Below are positions 1 to 11,583 of a stretch of DNA of 64,000 nucleotides, piece by piece. Origin of the DNA: Clavaria fumosa (taxonomy: Eukaryota; Basidiomycota; Agaricomycetes; Agaricales; Clavariaceae); assembly GCA_951802425.1 (NCBI GenBank), contig OX637799.1, forward strand, positions 1,116,001-1,180,000, given 5' to 3'. The position numbers and the translations under genes were made by a program. The notes beneath the pieces are model-generated. The model had not been told where the DNA came from and did no database searches. It saw nothing but the letters and a program-made list of their open reading frames with translations. Within the stretch, counting starts at the first letter, position 1; each line of letters starts with the position of its first letter.

Positions 1-280
1 GGCCCTCCCTACGTCTACAACGTCTTCAAAGGCGACACCGCAGGATTTGTACAGGCGTTCAAAGATGCGTTGTCAAATCCCATAGACAGGTACGCATGCC
101 AAACGGTGCTGACACGAGTGGCTCATCTCGGATGCACAATGGACTGTGTCTAGTTATGTGCCCGAAAGAACGACCATGTCGGCGGTTGAGAAGCGTCTCG
201 CTGCGATCGTGGAGAAGGATTGGGCTGCCGAGGCCGAGGCCGAGGCCAAGCAATTACGAGCACGAGCGGATAACCAATGA
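1..280 (+). CDS. C-terminal fragment of an unrecognised protein (gene runs off the left edge)
   Basis: Exons 1..89 and 154..280, joined across a 64-nt GT..AG intron that splits a serine codon. The readable tail is about 71 residues: a GPPYVYNVFKGD stretch, a PERTTMSAVEKRL stretch, then an acidic/alanine-rich EAEAEAK end and a TGA stop at 278-280. The pattern of a conserved globular segment followed by a short charged tail suggests the C-terminus of an enzyme. A family-4-type glycosyltransferase is possible, but I cannot name it with confidence. No start codon is present in the window. Confidence 0.6.
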
Positions 281-1798
281 GAGAAATGAATATGGGTTTC
301 GGGGTACCACGCGGACCGCATCTACCGGGGGACATTTGATTTTTTCAATTATGTAGCGCTGCTAATTATTCAACTAACGTTTGCCGCAGCGGGGTCAGCT
401 GCGTCTCCAAAGACCTTGCTTCCGCTGTTGTTTAATGTGATGTTCATCACCCTTGAGATGGAGGAGGCAAACCATTTTGTTTACAATGCTTCAAGAGATG
501 ACAGTCTTATTTCTCTCGTCGCTGTCTCGTTGCTCTCTCGTCGCCGTTTCGTCGCTGCCTCATCGCTGCCTCGTCGCCGCCACCATCTTGTCCCCTCTCG
601 CCATCGCCTCGTCGCCCCTTCGTTGCGCTCTCGCAGTCGTCTCGCCCACTTGCCGGCTCGCCCACGCTGTCGCCGTCTCGTCCCTGCCACCGTCTTGTCC
701 CCTCCTGTAATCGCCTCGTCACACTGTCTCACCATTGCCTCGTCGTCGCCTTGTTGCGCTCTCGCTGTTGCCCCCTTGCCCCCCTCAAGCCCTCTGCCGT
801 ATTCTGTGCATCAGGTTGCCGTTATGGGGAGAGTCCAGCAAACACGGGCGACTCATCAAGCCGTGTGTTCGATGCGATCGAGCACCCATCCTCCTTGTCA
901 TCGCATGCTGTGCTGTCAAGAGTTCATCACCTCACCACGGCCAGTTTCGTAGGGAGGATTCTCAATAATGCCCAAAAATCTGGGCGACATTTTGGTGCGG
1001 TTGGGGATTGCGCCGGGAGGGGGCGGGCATCCACTCGCTGTTGTTTAGGATGGACGGGCCGGGAAAACTAGAGGTGGTGATCTTGAAGTTGGATTTGACT
1101 GGCTTTTAGATTTACCGGAGTGTACAGCCCGATATAAGGTAGAATGCCTGATGCCTGATGGATCAGCTGTGTCAGCTGGCCCGCCACAAGGGCACCGAAC
1201 GGCGAGTTTCACTGCCCACCGGCACGCACATACTGTAGGAGCTTTTGCTGTTGAGGCGGTGTATCTTGAACATACACCAGAGGGTATTCGAGAACCTGCT
1301 CGGGCGGGGAAAGTGCGGTGTAGTTTAGTAGGAGGATTCTCAAAAGCGTCTTGTTCCCTTTTTTCATTCCCACAGCAGACTCGGTAGAATTCAAAGCTTT
1401 AACTGTACATCGTGGTTTGGGGATTTGGTCGAAAGAGGTGTACATAGAAAGCAACAGGGTATAGTATAAGATATCGCCATAAATGGGAACTTCGCGCTCA
1501 AGAAATAGGGGCATTCATAGTAAAGAAAAAGATACGAATGGTCAAGCCAAGACACGAAGACCGCTGCCTAAAGGAGGATAGATGGGTAGAGAGGGTCGTA
1601 GAAAGCAGAAGAGATCGCCATAAATGGGAGCAGCGTAGCTGAAACGCCCAGAGGAACAAAGCATGCAAGAAAAATAATAAGATTCAAAGAGTTCAACCCA
1701 AGAGACTCGTCACGCGGTGCAACCGAGAAGTCGGAAGGTCGTTTGTAGAGAAGGTGGTAGAAACCTAGCCAAGCAAGCGAGCACAGCTCAGCTAGTAT
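281..1798. other. Intergenic region, no gene seen
   Basis: Between the first gene's stop and the stop of the NDK-like gene. It contains a pyrimidine-rich low-complexity block (481..790) and otherwise unremarkable sequence. Open frames here, such as 416..952, are low-complexity Arg/Ser/Leu readings of the repeat and show no family signature. Both flanking genes end towards this interval, so it is a 3'-3' region. Confidence 0.5.
481..790. repeat. Degenerate CTCGTCGC/CTCGTTGC low-complexity tract
   Basis: Strand-biased C+T-rich tract built from degenerate CTCGTCGC, CTCTCGTCG and CTGTCTCG units. It resembles, in reverse complement, parts of the G-rich minisatellite at 49-50 kb, so the same satellite family may occur at both ends of the window. 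It generates spurious long open frames on both strands. Confidence 0.6.
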
Positions 1799-3295
1799 TC
1801 ACACGAACAGAGCCTTGACGGTGGTTGCCGTCCCGTTCTCTGGTTTAGGCTTTGCAGCACGGAGCGACGCACTCTTGTTTTCGCGGGGGGCAATAGCCGG
1901 GGGCCGGAGGCTCAGGAGAGGCTGAGGGGGGGCTCGAGGGCGTTCAGAAACAGAGCCCTGCGCTGAGGAGGGGCGGCGGGTCAGGCCCGGTGGGGTGCGT
2001 GGGGCTGTTGGTCCCCTAAACATGAACGAGGAAGGCGGCGTTCCACTACTTCCCTGCCTCATCACGCGAAGAGCAGCGCTCTTGTTCATTTTCGGTTGTA
2101 ACGCAGGGGGTGGTGCTACCACCGAGATGGTCTCTCGCCGTCTGTGACCAGGCACGCCGTCGAAGATAGTGGCAGGGTCAGTGACCCTCCTGGGAACAGT
2201 GGCGGCCATCGACGGTCGCGCCCTAGGTTTCTGGGGTCCGGCAGCGGCGTCCCCGATGCGAAGCGATGCGGCCTTGGTCATGCGCGGCGCAATAGCTGGT
2301 GGAGCGGTCGACGCGACCTGGATCGTCCCCGTGCGTTTGTGCCCAGGTACATTGGCGAATGTTTTGGCAAGCGCATCCTTGGAGAGCGGCGCGCGTGGCA
2401 CTATCGTCCCCAGTTTCACGACTGGCTGACCGGCTCGCAGGGCCGCCGCCTTTGTTGTGCGTGGCGTGATGACCGGTGTAACGTGCGTCTTGGGCAGCGG
2501 GCGTGCGCGGAACGGTGTCTTGATGTTCGCTGTCGTCTGTGCTCGCCCAGAGGCACCGCTTCTACTGGCAATAGACGAGGGGTCACGTTCCACGCCACCG
2601 CTGGAGGAAGAGGTCTCCTGGAGGTGCAGTGACGCAAGCATATCCGCCGTAAGGCTGCGTGGGGTCTCGTGATGGTTCGTGGCGCCTTCGGAAGGGAGGT
2701 CGCTCGAAGAGAACGGTGGTGAGGAGTTGAATATAGTGGTGATCTGGAACTCGGCACTCGGTGTATCCGCGGAGCCTGTGAGCCCGTTCTGTGCTGAGGA
2801 AATACCGTAAAGGGCGCGCAGGGAGTGCGGCGCTTCGTGACGAGCAACAGTAGGGTCCCTGTCGCCCATGAGGGTATTCCAGACCTCGACAGCACGACGC
2901 CGTTCAAGCACATAAACCCAAACAGGGCCTCTGGAGAGAGCAAGTGTGAGACGTGGATAATCAAGAGACGCAAGAAATGCGATGCGCCGCGAACGCACTC
3001 CGCTAAGGAATGGACGTCTTCACCAAAGACTTCATACATAAAGTCTGGGTCTACCTCCGTATCAAACTCCATTTGTCTCTCCTTGACGATCTGCAAGAAG
3101 GTTTAATGAGCTCAGAGCCAAACTCTTAGGGGTCTCACAAACCTCGAAGCCGGCTTCATATATACGCGGCTCGATATCGAGCCGATACTTGAGAGCGTGG
3201 TTTTTGATGATCGCAACCGTGCGAGTGCGTGTAGTTGACACGTCAGACGGGGTATCAGGTGTGCCGTTGGTAGGCTTAGGAGGGGTGGTAGACAT
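1799..3295 (-). CDS. Nucleoside diphosphate kinase-like protein, probable pseudoenzyme with C-terminal repeat tail
   Basis: Exons, low to high coordinate: 1799..2930, 2999..3090, 3143..3295; 458 aa. The N-terminal half has an NDK fold: TVAIIKNHAL, RIYEAGFEV, then LERRRAVEVW, LMGDRDP, SLRALYG and NGLTGSAD. Active NDKs carry the phosphorylated histidine in N-x-x-H-(G/A)-S-D. Here that position is Thr (NGLTGSAD), so phosphotransfer is unlikely. The C-terminal part is basic and Ser/Pro-rich, and repeats a motif four times (P-x-I-x-P-R-x-x-K-A-A-x-L-R; e.g. PAIAPRMTKAASLR). Splice joins restore a continuous NDK alignment (..HSLAE/GPVWVYVLE..). It lies head-to-head with TAM41's 3' end. It may be an NME5/7-type scaffold protein; the function of the tail is unknown. 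Confidence 0.85.
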
Positions 3296-3557
3296 TGTTG
3301 ACGACGAAAGGGGTCTGATCTAGCCGGGGAGTGAACGATCGGTGTATAGAAGAACTACAGAGCAAGCACTGTGCACTGCGAAACAGAATGAAAAGATAAG
3401 GTTGTCCGCGACGACGGGCGACGGCAACGACAACGACGACGACGACGACAAGGCTGGGAAATGAGTGTGATTTGGATGCAAACCAAAGCTGGACTTGGCG
3501 GTTTTCAGGCTGGTTACAGCAGGACCTCGGACACCGCCTTCAAATTATTAGATTGCT

Positions 3558-4975
3558 CTACGTAGTAGTTGACGTGTTACTGCTCCCCCTCCACCATTTA
3601 CCCACTTTCTCTGCGCTGTACCTTATACTCTTCCCAACTCCAGCGCTGACCATACCCTTCAGCGACTGGATTGTTGCAGGAAACCGCACAATTCTCGCTA
3701 TTTCTGCACAAACGACCTCAGACGAACGACGATCAACAAGCGAATAATGGCGCGAACCTGCCCATAGAATAACCGGTAACTGCTCGTCTCCTGCAAGCCG
3801 CACCCAGTATGCACTCTCATCTGCCTCCGGCGGTGGGAATCCACCTCTCAGGGCGTAGCGCCTCTTTATCCTGGTCAACAGGCTAGCAGGGAGCTTTCTG
3901 AGATGCGCACTCATGGCGCGCGGGCTCACATCCTGCTCTACCATGCCTACCCCGGGCCCGCCAGCGGGCCACCGCACGCCCGGCAGTCCGGTGACGAGAC
4001 GGTAGTAAAGCTCACGGAATTGCGCACTCTGCTTGCGCACGATGTTCCGCACCTTCCCACGGTTCTCTGCTGGGAGCAGCATGCGTGGGTCACCCGCGTA
4101 CGAGATGGCCGCAACGCGTTCGAACAGCTCGTCCTCCGAGAACGTTTGCGGCAGCGTGAGCAGCGCCGCCCGTGCTGCCGACGTGAGATTCACTTGCTGA
4201 GTCAGCCGCACACGCGCGTCGTCTTTGATGATCCGCAACGGCTTGTGCATGCGCCCGGCAAGGTAGAGCGTGTGCCAGTTGAGGAGATCTGAACAGAGAT
4301 TGTCAATGGTGGTCACGCCGTACTTGATTGTCTATGTCGACCAGCGGTGGAGTGAGTCTATTGGCGTATTGAAGTGACAGCCATTGTGGGTGCACTCACT
4401 ACGCCTTTCATCTGGACAAACGCGTTGAACCACACTCCGGGAGATATTGCCTCTGCCCTCGACACAAAATCAGAGCCAAGCAACCTCGCATGCAACGAGT
4501 AATGTCCGGGATGCTGCGCCATGTTGATTGAATGCCAGTGCCCCGGGTGAGTCACCGCGAACATAAAATCCAGCATCGGCGTGTCTTGTAAATCGTTTGG
4601 TCTGCCCCCGCCACCACCACTTTCGGCACCGTAGCCGTCCTGCTCGAACACACCGGAGCCGTAGGCAAATGCATAGCGGATGGGAGCGTTGAATTGCTCC
4701 ACGATGCTCTCCAGCAGTGCACGCTTGGAGCTAGACACGGGTAGAATCTGGTTGCGTCCAAAAGATGGAGGAAGTAATGGGAGCGTTTGCTGCTGGTACG
4801 GCAATGGTCTGGGGTGAGGATAGAGTCGTGTGCGAGGTTTGTTGGCGGCTGGCTGTTTGCTCGGAGGTGGTACGGCCGTTTCATGCGTCGATGAGATAGA
4901 CTCTGTTGTCAAAGGGCGGCGCACAGCGGTGAACCGCGCTAGATGACGAGGTGATCGTCTTGCTGCAAACTGCAT
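3558..4975 (-). CDS. TAM41: TAM41, mitochondrial phosphatidate cytidylyltransferase
   Basis: Exons 3558..4331 and 4400..4975; 449 aa from the chosen ATG. The enzyme makes CDP-diacylglycerol from phosphatidate and CTP on the matrix side of the inner membrane, for cardiolipin synthesis. Diagnostic stretches: FAYGSGVFEQDGY (nucleotidyltransferase GSG), MLDFMFAV, HPGHWHSINMAQHPGHYS, then across the intron MKGVTIKYGVTTIDNL, and NRGKVRNIVRKQ. The start at 4975 gives a basic, Arg-rich presequence (MQFAARRSPRHLARF) typical of mitochondrial import. Upstream in-frame ATGs at 5020 and 5122 are possible but give less typical N-termini. The 68-nt intron is GTGAGT..CATAG. Confidence 0.93.
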
Positions 4976-5146
4976 GGTGTGTGGAGACTTGAGGAGAGCG
5001 CCGAGGACGCGGAGGCGCATTTGCCACAGGGCAGGATGTTTACGTAATATACCCCTGGTAACATTGCTAATTTTCAGGGCTCGCGGAAGGACCTTGGCCC
5101 TGTGCAAGTCAAGATGTGCCATAGTATGTCTGGGGTGGAGGACCCG

Positions 5147-7747
5147 TCACAGAGCACTAGTGGGTCTAACAGTTCTCCACGATGCACCCTTCGCATAGCC
5201 TAAACTCGCCGCCTTCTCAATCCCCTGCCTCCACTCCGTCCGCGGTTCACCATTCTCCCCTGAACCGGCAAATCGGGATGCGCCAGCCAACGGCGACGGC
5301 ACCGTTGTCTTTCCTTTCCTCACAGCCGGCCCTGGACCTCCCAATGCCCATAACACCTGCATGCCACATTTGATGCTCCACAACCAAGTCAGCACAAATA
5401 CGGGTGTGCTGATGAGCACGTTCAGCATCGGGAAGAGCCAAGGATACCGCGCAGGTGGCGAGACTAAAGATTCAACAATGTGAAGCGTCGCTGCTGCTGC
5501 GTAGACAATCTGTCATCATAAGATAAAATGATCACATAGATGAGGGATAGGGAACCTCACATAGGAAAGCATATCCACAAATCTCCTTCCACGCAGGATG
5601 AACGGATTGCAGCCCACTAGTCGGTTCCATAAGAGCAACATGGCAAAATATTGCAAGCCCTGTCCATCCCTCTTCAGCAGCGGCCACATACTAGATCAGA
5701 CAGAAATAATCCGACTTCCGTCGCGTTTACGATGGCGTGGAATAGGCACACCTGAACATCCCAATATTGCTCATCAATACACCCCACGCCCAGACGCTTG
5801 ACCCCACGGTAGCACCGGAAAGAATCATAGTCATCGGCAGCAATGGCAATAATATCGACTTCTCGTGCACGTGGAACGAGAACAGGAAGAAGGACAAGGA
5901 TGTTGTGAGAAGCGCATATGGAAGCAATGGCAACGTCGGGGATTGCGCAGACGTGTCCTGCTTGGTCTGGTCGACCGCCTCCTCTGTAGTAGGACGTGCC
6001 TTCAAACCGGCCCTGACCAAGCCCACTGCGGCTGGTGCGAACCCAACGACAGTTGCCATCAAGGTCAGTTTTACCAAAGCCGCCGTGCCAAACAATTGTT
6101 TCCATTTAATCAAAGCGTTGCTTGCGCACCAGAAGTTCGCCACCTTGTCCTCGAACAAGCCTCGGTGAACAGGGAAGATCCTTTTGGTGACATGTGTTAT
6201 CAAAGATAAAGGCGCAAAGGGGGGCAGGAAGGGTGCGAATAGAAGAAACAAGGTAATAAGCGTCACCATGCAAAGGCGAAGGAAAAGTCGTGTGCTGTAG
6301 ATACGTGACCGTGTGTACAAAGAATCAACCAAGTTCACCTACCCACGGATCGGTCCCAGGTAAAGGCATTTTCCAATCAAGTAACAGCCTATGGATGGGG
6401 CATAATAGAGGGCCATTTGTTTGAAGCCCAGGCTGAGAACGAAGCAAACGGCACCGAGGAGATCCCATCCCACTGCAAAGAAGTTTACAGCGAGAAGTGT
6501 CAATCCTAAAAACAAACTATCAGAAACTGGGCTAGAGGAGACTTTGGGGGGATTAGACCTAGCATAACCGAGTTATATTGGAAGTGCCCAAAGTCTATGA
6601 TTAACAAGTTCGGCTGGAAAAGCATCACAAGGAGTGCAAGGTCCTGTGCAGATAACTTGAGACCGAATCATGTCAACCGATAAACACATCATACAAACCT
6701 GTGTGCGCTTTGACCGAGTCGCCAACCAGATCCGCACAAACAAGATCAAAGCTGGCACATATACTAGAATGTCGAGGATGAGGACAGTCGATCGCATAAA
6801 CACTTTACTTCCAGGAGATTCGTGCCCATGAGAGAGACCCATTGCAAACCATTCTGGATTTATCCATGATCCTCTGGTACGATAATATCGATGAGGCAAA
6901 GAAAAAAGCGACAGAGAAAAACTCATACATTATTCCGCACAGCCAAGAGACATACGCCGTCAACGGCGGGTAGTCCAATTTCCACCAGTACGGATCGCAG
7001 GTGTACCATTCGCTGAACGGAAGGTGCACCGTGAGTTCCATCCAATGTCTCTGTGCTTCGTAGTCGCCGAACGTTGGGGGCGTGTTTTCGCCTAGTGGCC
7101 TTTCAGTGTGTCGAGCGGCTTTAGAAGTGCAGGTCGCTCTTACCTGAATACGACCCCAGGCCAATCATCCATTTAACACATGTCGCCGCGCCGACCGCCA
7201 GCGGAGATGCCCACGTCTTCATGCCATTCTTGTGCATCCATCTGACCCACCGTGCGGCCAGTGATGTTTCGCGTTGTTCGCCCTCCGTCGCTAGTGGAGG
7301 TTTAATCCTTTTCGTACGTTCTTGCTCCAGGAGTGAGCTGAAGCTAAGGTGCCGCAGTGATGGCGTGGACGGCGAATGCGCCCTGGAGGAGACGGGTGAG
7401 ATGGGCGGCGTCTGCAGCCATCCTTGAGCCTCCGGCACCTGGAGCAGGGGTCGGCGGGGAATGGGCGCCAAGATGTCCGACCGTCCTGTGCTGTAGTCCG
7501 ACCTTGCAGCAAAAAATGAAACCAGCTTCTTGATGAGCATAACAATGCGAAAGTTACCGCGGGACACTTACGAGGCGCTGAACGTGCTGCCCAGGCTCAC
7601 TCGGTGTTGCCGCGAAATTTCCGGTCGGGAGTTCAGGGTGGGTGAGAGGGATTCTGGAGATTCGCCATTTGCTAGGGTAACACCAACCAAATTCTGGCGG
7701 ATGCGCATGCGAGATATGGGAGAATTTTGGGACGATAGCTCGTCCAT
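5147..7747 (-). CDS. ALG6: ALG6, dolichyl-P-Glc:Man9GlcNAc2-PP-dolichol alpha-1,3-glucosyltransferase
   Basis: Nine exons: 5147..5509, 5561..5690, 5752..6294, 6343..6505, 6559..6655, 6699..6873, 6929..7091, 7144..7502, 7572..7747; 722 aa. A multi-span ER GT57 enzyme that adds the first glucose to the N-glycan precursor. Signatures: PTFGDYEAQRHWME and LDYPPLTAYVSWLCG in the first lumenal loop, INPEWFAMGLSHGHES, IDFGHFQYNSVML, LGFKQMALYYAPS, FPVHRGLFEDKVANFWC, and SFHVHEKSILLPLLP. GDYEAQRHW distinguishes it from ALG8. It is longer than typical ALG6 because of a Ser/Pro-rich cytoplasmic N-terminus (about 150 aa). The start at 7747 (MDELSSQN) is the first ATG of the first exon. Introns are 43-69 nt. 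Only 68 bp separate it from the upstream gene's stop, and that gap holds a CACGTG. Confidence 0.95.
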
Positions 7748-7792
7748 TGAGCTGATTGCATGGGAGACTGGAGGAGGATGCGTGGCTAAGCA

Positions 7793-7798
7793 CACGTG
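7793..7798. promoter_or_regulatory. CACGTG E-box upstream of ALG6
   Basis: Perfect palindrome CACGTG 46 nt upstream of the ALG6 start, inside the 68-bp gap to the next gene on the same strand. The same hexamer recurs in several other short promoters of this window (near 10,346; 10,410; 26,519; 43,045). Binding by a Cbf1-like bHLH factor is inference only. Confidence 0.4.
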
Positions 7799-7815
7799 AC
7801 GCTAGATCATGACAG

Positions 7816-9958
7816 CTAAATGTCGATACCCTCCTCTCCATCCTTCCGCCTCCCGAATCTCAGCCTGACTTCTCCTTTCTCCTCCTGCGTTAGCTTCCCT
7901 TCGCCCCCAGACGATACCAAATCGAAAACTACCCTCCCTGGGTCCGCCAATCGTTCTTGTACCCGCCTCAGAGTGCCTTCTCCTTCCGAGACAGCCTCTA
8001 CTCTCGCGCTGCGCCACACCTCCAAGCACACCCACGCCACGCACAACGCATATGCCAGCACGAGGGCCGTCAATACCACCACTGGCGCCCAGGGGACGTA
8101 TGTTGCCTGCACGACGCGGACGTCCGCCTCTTCCAGTGATGCCGACTTGTTGTGGACGCCCGCCGTAATCGAGAGCATCACCAACGCGACAGAGCGCGAG
8201 AACGTTGTCGTGAGCGAGATCGAGCGATTTGGCTCTGGGCTAAGAGGCGCTGCCTGTCCATTTGAGTAAATTTTTGATGCAAGAACAGCTGCGACGATGG
8301 TTAGGTCCATGGAAATCATGGTGGGCTCGGGGGACACTTACAGGCCCCCAACGAGCCACTGACAGCCCAGACTTCTGGTGAGTCCAGGGGTGCTGTCGGA
8401 GCGTCCAAAACTTCGATATTACCCCTATCGTTTCGATATTTCACTGGTGCCAGCACCTCCACCTCGCACCATACCAGACCAAACAGCCTCGGACCTCGCG
8501 TATGCAGCATTCCACCCAGAAACTCCGGGTTGGTATTACTAGTAGTAGTTCCGAGATCGGCATTGAAAATCATCGCGAGCGATACTGCGAATGGGTTGTT
8601 CTTCTGGCCTCTCTCGAAGAGGTTTACACCAGCCAGGTCGAGTACTTACACGCATGTGATTGATATAAGTATTATTTTGGCATTAGGCCCTACTTACCAG
8701 TGATGTTCCACGACGCATTGGGGCCAAGAGGAAACGACGCGTCTTGTATGAGACCCGGCCGGTTTGGACACCTGTTGAATAGGACACTCCCCGTGTCTGG
8801 CCCGTCAACAGGCTGTGCAACTTGTATATTGCAAAACGGTGTGAGGTTCTCGCACTTCGTACGCACTCCCGTTGTTGTGGCCGTATAGGACAGCTGCGAT
8901 TGATTCTCATTAGTCAGGTATGGAAGGAGCAATGTCGTGGCGGTCGATGTTGCCGTTGGCGCCGAAGAAGTCGATGAAGACGACGCAAGGGCAAACGTGT
9001 CGGGTGTGAAGGCGACAACATTAGTTAAGGAAAGGTTATTGGCGGTCAGAATCGAGTCGTCTGAGCCTCTCAGAATATCGACTGCACCCTGGGCGTCGAT
9101 GCATGAATTCCCTAGATACTGCAACGAGCAAGCCAACACTTGTTCGCCGTCGCAATCCGAGTAAACTGGGTTCAGCTTGCAAAAGTCGTCCATAGTACGG
9201 CTAAGCCGAAGATTTTGAGATGGAGTGCGGCGCATTGTCAACGGAAAGAGCGTCGGGACAGTGACGGCGTGCAGCCAAATGCCTTCCACGGCTGAGAGGG
9301 CATACGATATCACCAGGAGTGGAACCAAGAATCGAACCGCGATAAGCAGCAAGCCTGTACGAGCAGGAGTGGCGGAGGGCACACTGTACATGTAGTGAAG
9401 AGCGCGGAGAACAGACTTGGGACTGGCGATCGCGCAAACGTTGACAAGATGTGTGAACTGCGACGGAGACAAATGATTTGCAGTGCCAGGGAGGACCAGC
9501 ATGCATGCGCACCTGAGATGCAGAGGGTCGATAATCGCTGACAAACTGAGGGTTCTGTCTTTGCAGGCCTTGGCCGTGAAGCTCAGGTTGTGGTTCATGT
9601 GACATCCTTATCCACTCTGCACCGAGCTTATACGCGAGCAGTGTCATGAATATGGGTGTGATGATCAATACTGCACGCGATGCGATGTTCGGAATGAGGA
9701 GAAGACGACCGGCCGAGGCGCTGGTTATTATGCCAGTTCGTGTGACTTCCAGCCGAGTGATAAACATGTAGGCAACTACAGCAGATTGAAATCAACGAAG
9801 TGCAAGACAACCTTTACAATGTGTGACGACTTACAAAAGGCGACCAAAGGTCCTACTGTGAGCAACCATGCGCCAAATAGAGTGAAGGTGATACGTCGAC
9901 GCGACACACGCTCGACCCCAGCCTTACGCTCTGTCGTTCCCAAGATATCTTTGAGCAT
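7816..9958 (-). CDS. Multi-pass membrane protein, unrecognised
   Basis: Exons 7816..8288, 8342..8644, 8698..9457, 9513..9775, 9835..9958; 640 aa if the start at 9958 is right. N-terminal hydrophobic segments (FGAWLLTVGPLVAFF, AVLIITPIFMTLLAY, LLLIAVRFLVPLLVISYAL) are followed by a roughly 300-aa hydrophilic region. That region has several N-glycosylation sequons (NLS, NQS, NLT, NAS, NIT) and cysteines, consistent with an extracytoplasmic domain. One final TM helix follows (APVVVLTALVLAYALCVAW), with a charged cytosolic tail. All five exons join in frame at GT..AG sites (53-59 nt introns). Comparable proteins are common in agaricomycetes, but I know no function. The 5' end is uncertain: the open frame continues upstream of 9958, so a further 5' exon may exist. 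Confidence 0.75.
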
Positions 9959-10188
9959 TGTTACGGCAAGGAGGAACACCAGAAACTGGGCCTCTTATGT
10001 GCAAAGCATTTGGGGGGCGATGAATCTCGATTGCCTGAATGTTCTGGACAACGCATGGTGGATTTGTTCTGGGCTACGCCGCGCAGGGTAGACCAGAAGC
10101 CGTAAGCCGAATTGTGGCAAGTTTGAATCCTTGTTTTTTGATCAGGGAGGTTTTTGATCAGGGAGGTAGAACGAAACGTCGGAATTAC

Positions 10189-10320
10189 CGCGCGTACAAT
10201 CAGTATCCACCACTACACACCTCCTAGGCCTCAATCCAGTGCATAACCTGCGCACCAGTGGTACAGCGCGTACTTATCCACCACTACACACCTCCTAGGC
10301 CTCAATCCAGTGCTTAACTC
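10189..10320. repeat. Two-copy tandem repeat, about 76-bp unit
   Basis: The unit GCGCGTAC...TATCCACCACTACACACCTCCTAGG...CCAGTGC occurs at about 10189 and again at about 10265 with a few differences. A shorter direct repeat, GATCAGGGAGG, occurs twice just upstream (about 10141 and 10157). Both lie between the divergently transcribed membrane-protein gene and ARO7. Confidence 0.75.
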
Positions 10321-10345
10321 CTAGGGTCAGTGAACGTCAAATAGA

Positions 10346-10415
10346 CACGTGCACCGCCAAGCCAGGGTCACATGCACTTGAAAGTCACAGGACACTGCAC
10401 CAAGCGTGGCACGTG
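10346..10415. promoter_or_regulatory. Two CACGTG sites in the ARO7 promoter
   Basis: CACGTG at 10346-10351 and 10410-10415, that is 114 and 50 nt upstream of the ARO7 start codon. In yeasts Cbf1 and related bHLH factors bind this palindrome at amino-acid biosynthesis genes. The assignment here is inference from sequence only. Confidence 0.4.
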
Positions 10416-10464
10416 AGGCGATAAGATGTGCTTCGACCATCGCCAGGCGGGCAGCCGTGAAAAC

Positions 10465-11583
10465 ATGCAGAACTTCACCGTCGCGCACGACCCGCTCTCC
10501 CTCGACAGGATCCGCGGCATCCTCAACCGCCTCGAAGATACCATCATATTCTCCCTCATAGAGCGCGCCCAGTTTGCCCACAACCCCGTCATCTACGCGC
10601 CCGGCGCGTTCCAAGAGCTCGCGCACGATGGCTTCACCGGCAGCTGGCTGGAGTGGTTTTTGCGCGGCGTTGAGTCATTCCACGGTGAGGAACTACCCCC
10701 CCCGAGACGGGCCCCATGACGATCTCGCGTATCTGAAGCCTTCTCAAAGCGCAGGCAAGGAGATATACCAGGTAACTGAGCAATTCTCGGGCTTGCCGCG
10801 CGGGAGCCAAGTCTTCTTTCTCTTATCTTTGCACTCGCTAGCCCGGACGAATACCCTTTTACCCCGCTTTCTGCCCTTCCACCACCCATAGTCACCCCGC
10901 TCCGCTTCCCCAAGATCCTCCACCCCAACTCCATCAACGTGAATGCCGCTATCCTCAAGCACTACGTCCGCACCATCGTTCCCCGCGTAACCCGACGGGC
11001 CTCCTCAAATACCCCCCAAAACAAGCAAATGAAACCGAACGGAAACATGTACGACGGCGCCGACGCCAGCCATGACCAATGCCACAAAGCCGATGGAACC
11101 AACAGGGCCGACAAAGCCGACGGCGATGACGGAAATTACGGCAGTGCCGCCACTATCGATGTCGAGGTGCTACAAGCGATCAGCAAGCGAGTGCATTATG
11201 GCAAATTTGTTTCCGAGTCCAAGTTCGTCGCGAACCCCGCGCTCTTCATCCCGCCCATCCTCGCGCGCGACCGCTCTGCACTCGATGCGCTCATCACCAA
11301 GCCCGAAATCGAAGCAGCGCTTCTCCGCCGTCTTCGCAAAAAAGCAGCCATCTACGCACAGGACGTCGAGGCCGGCACTGACAGGGTCGACGTAGACGGC
11401 GTTGTCGATTTATACGAGAGCTTTATCATCCCCTTGACGAAAGAAGTAGAGGTAATTTACCTCGTTCATCATGACGGTCTCCAAATGCTAACAAGTAATG
11501 TCGGGAGAAAGGTCGAGTATCTATTGCATCGTTTGGATGGTCTCACCCGGGACGAGATAGACAAACTGCGCAGAAAAACATAG
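10465..11583 (+). CDS. ARO7: ARO7, chorismate mutase
   Basis: Exons 10465..10684, 10750..10771, 10842..11451, 11512..11583; 307 aa. Converts chorismate to prephenate in the shikimate-derived Phe/Tyr pathway (AroQ eukaryotic type, cytosolic). Motifs: [34 protein letters not shown], then across the 22-nt second exon [27 protein letters not shown] and [14 protein letters not shown]. Only this choice of tiny exon keeps the conserved RRY-SPDE join in frame. The protein carries an unusual hydrophilic insertion of about 50 aa (Asn/Asp/Lys-rich) before the [10 protein letters not shown] helix, which makes it longer than the ~256-aa yeast enzyme. The start at 10465 (MQNFTVAHD) fits family length; an in-frame ATG exists at 10426. 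Confidence 0.95.

Noticed and set aside
416..952. 178-codon + strand frame in the left intergenic region
   Set aside because: Ser/Arg/Leu reading of the CTCGTCGC tract with equally long antisense frames; no motif.
10100..10140. tRNA-like box B (AAGTTTGAATCC) upstream of ARO7
   Set aside because: No box A at suitable spacing and no cloverleaf; contrast with the properly spaced pair at 48.8 kb.
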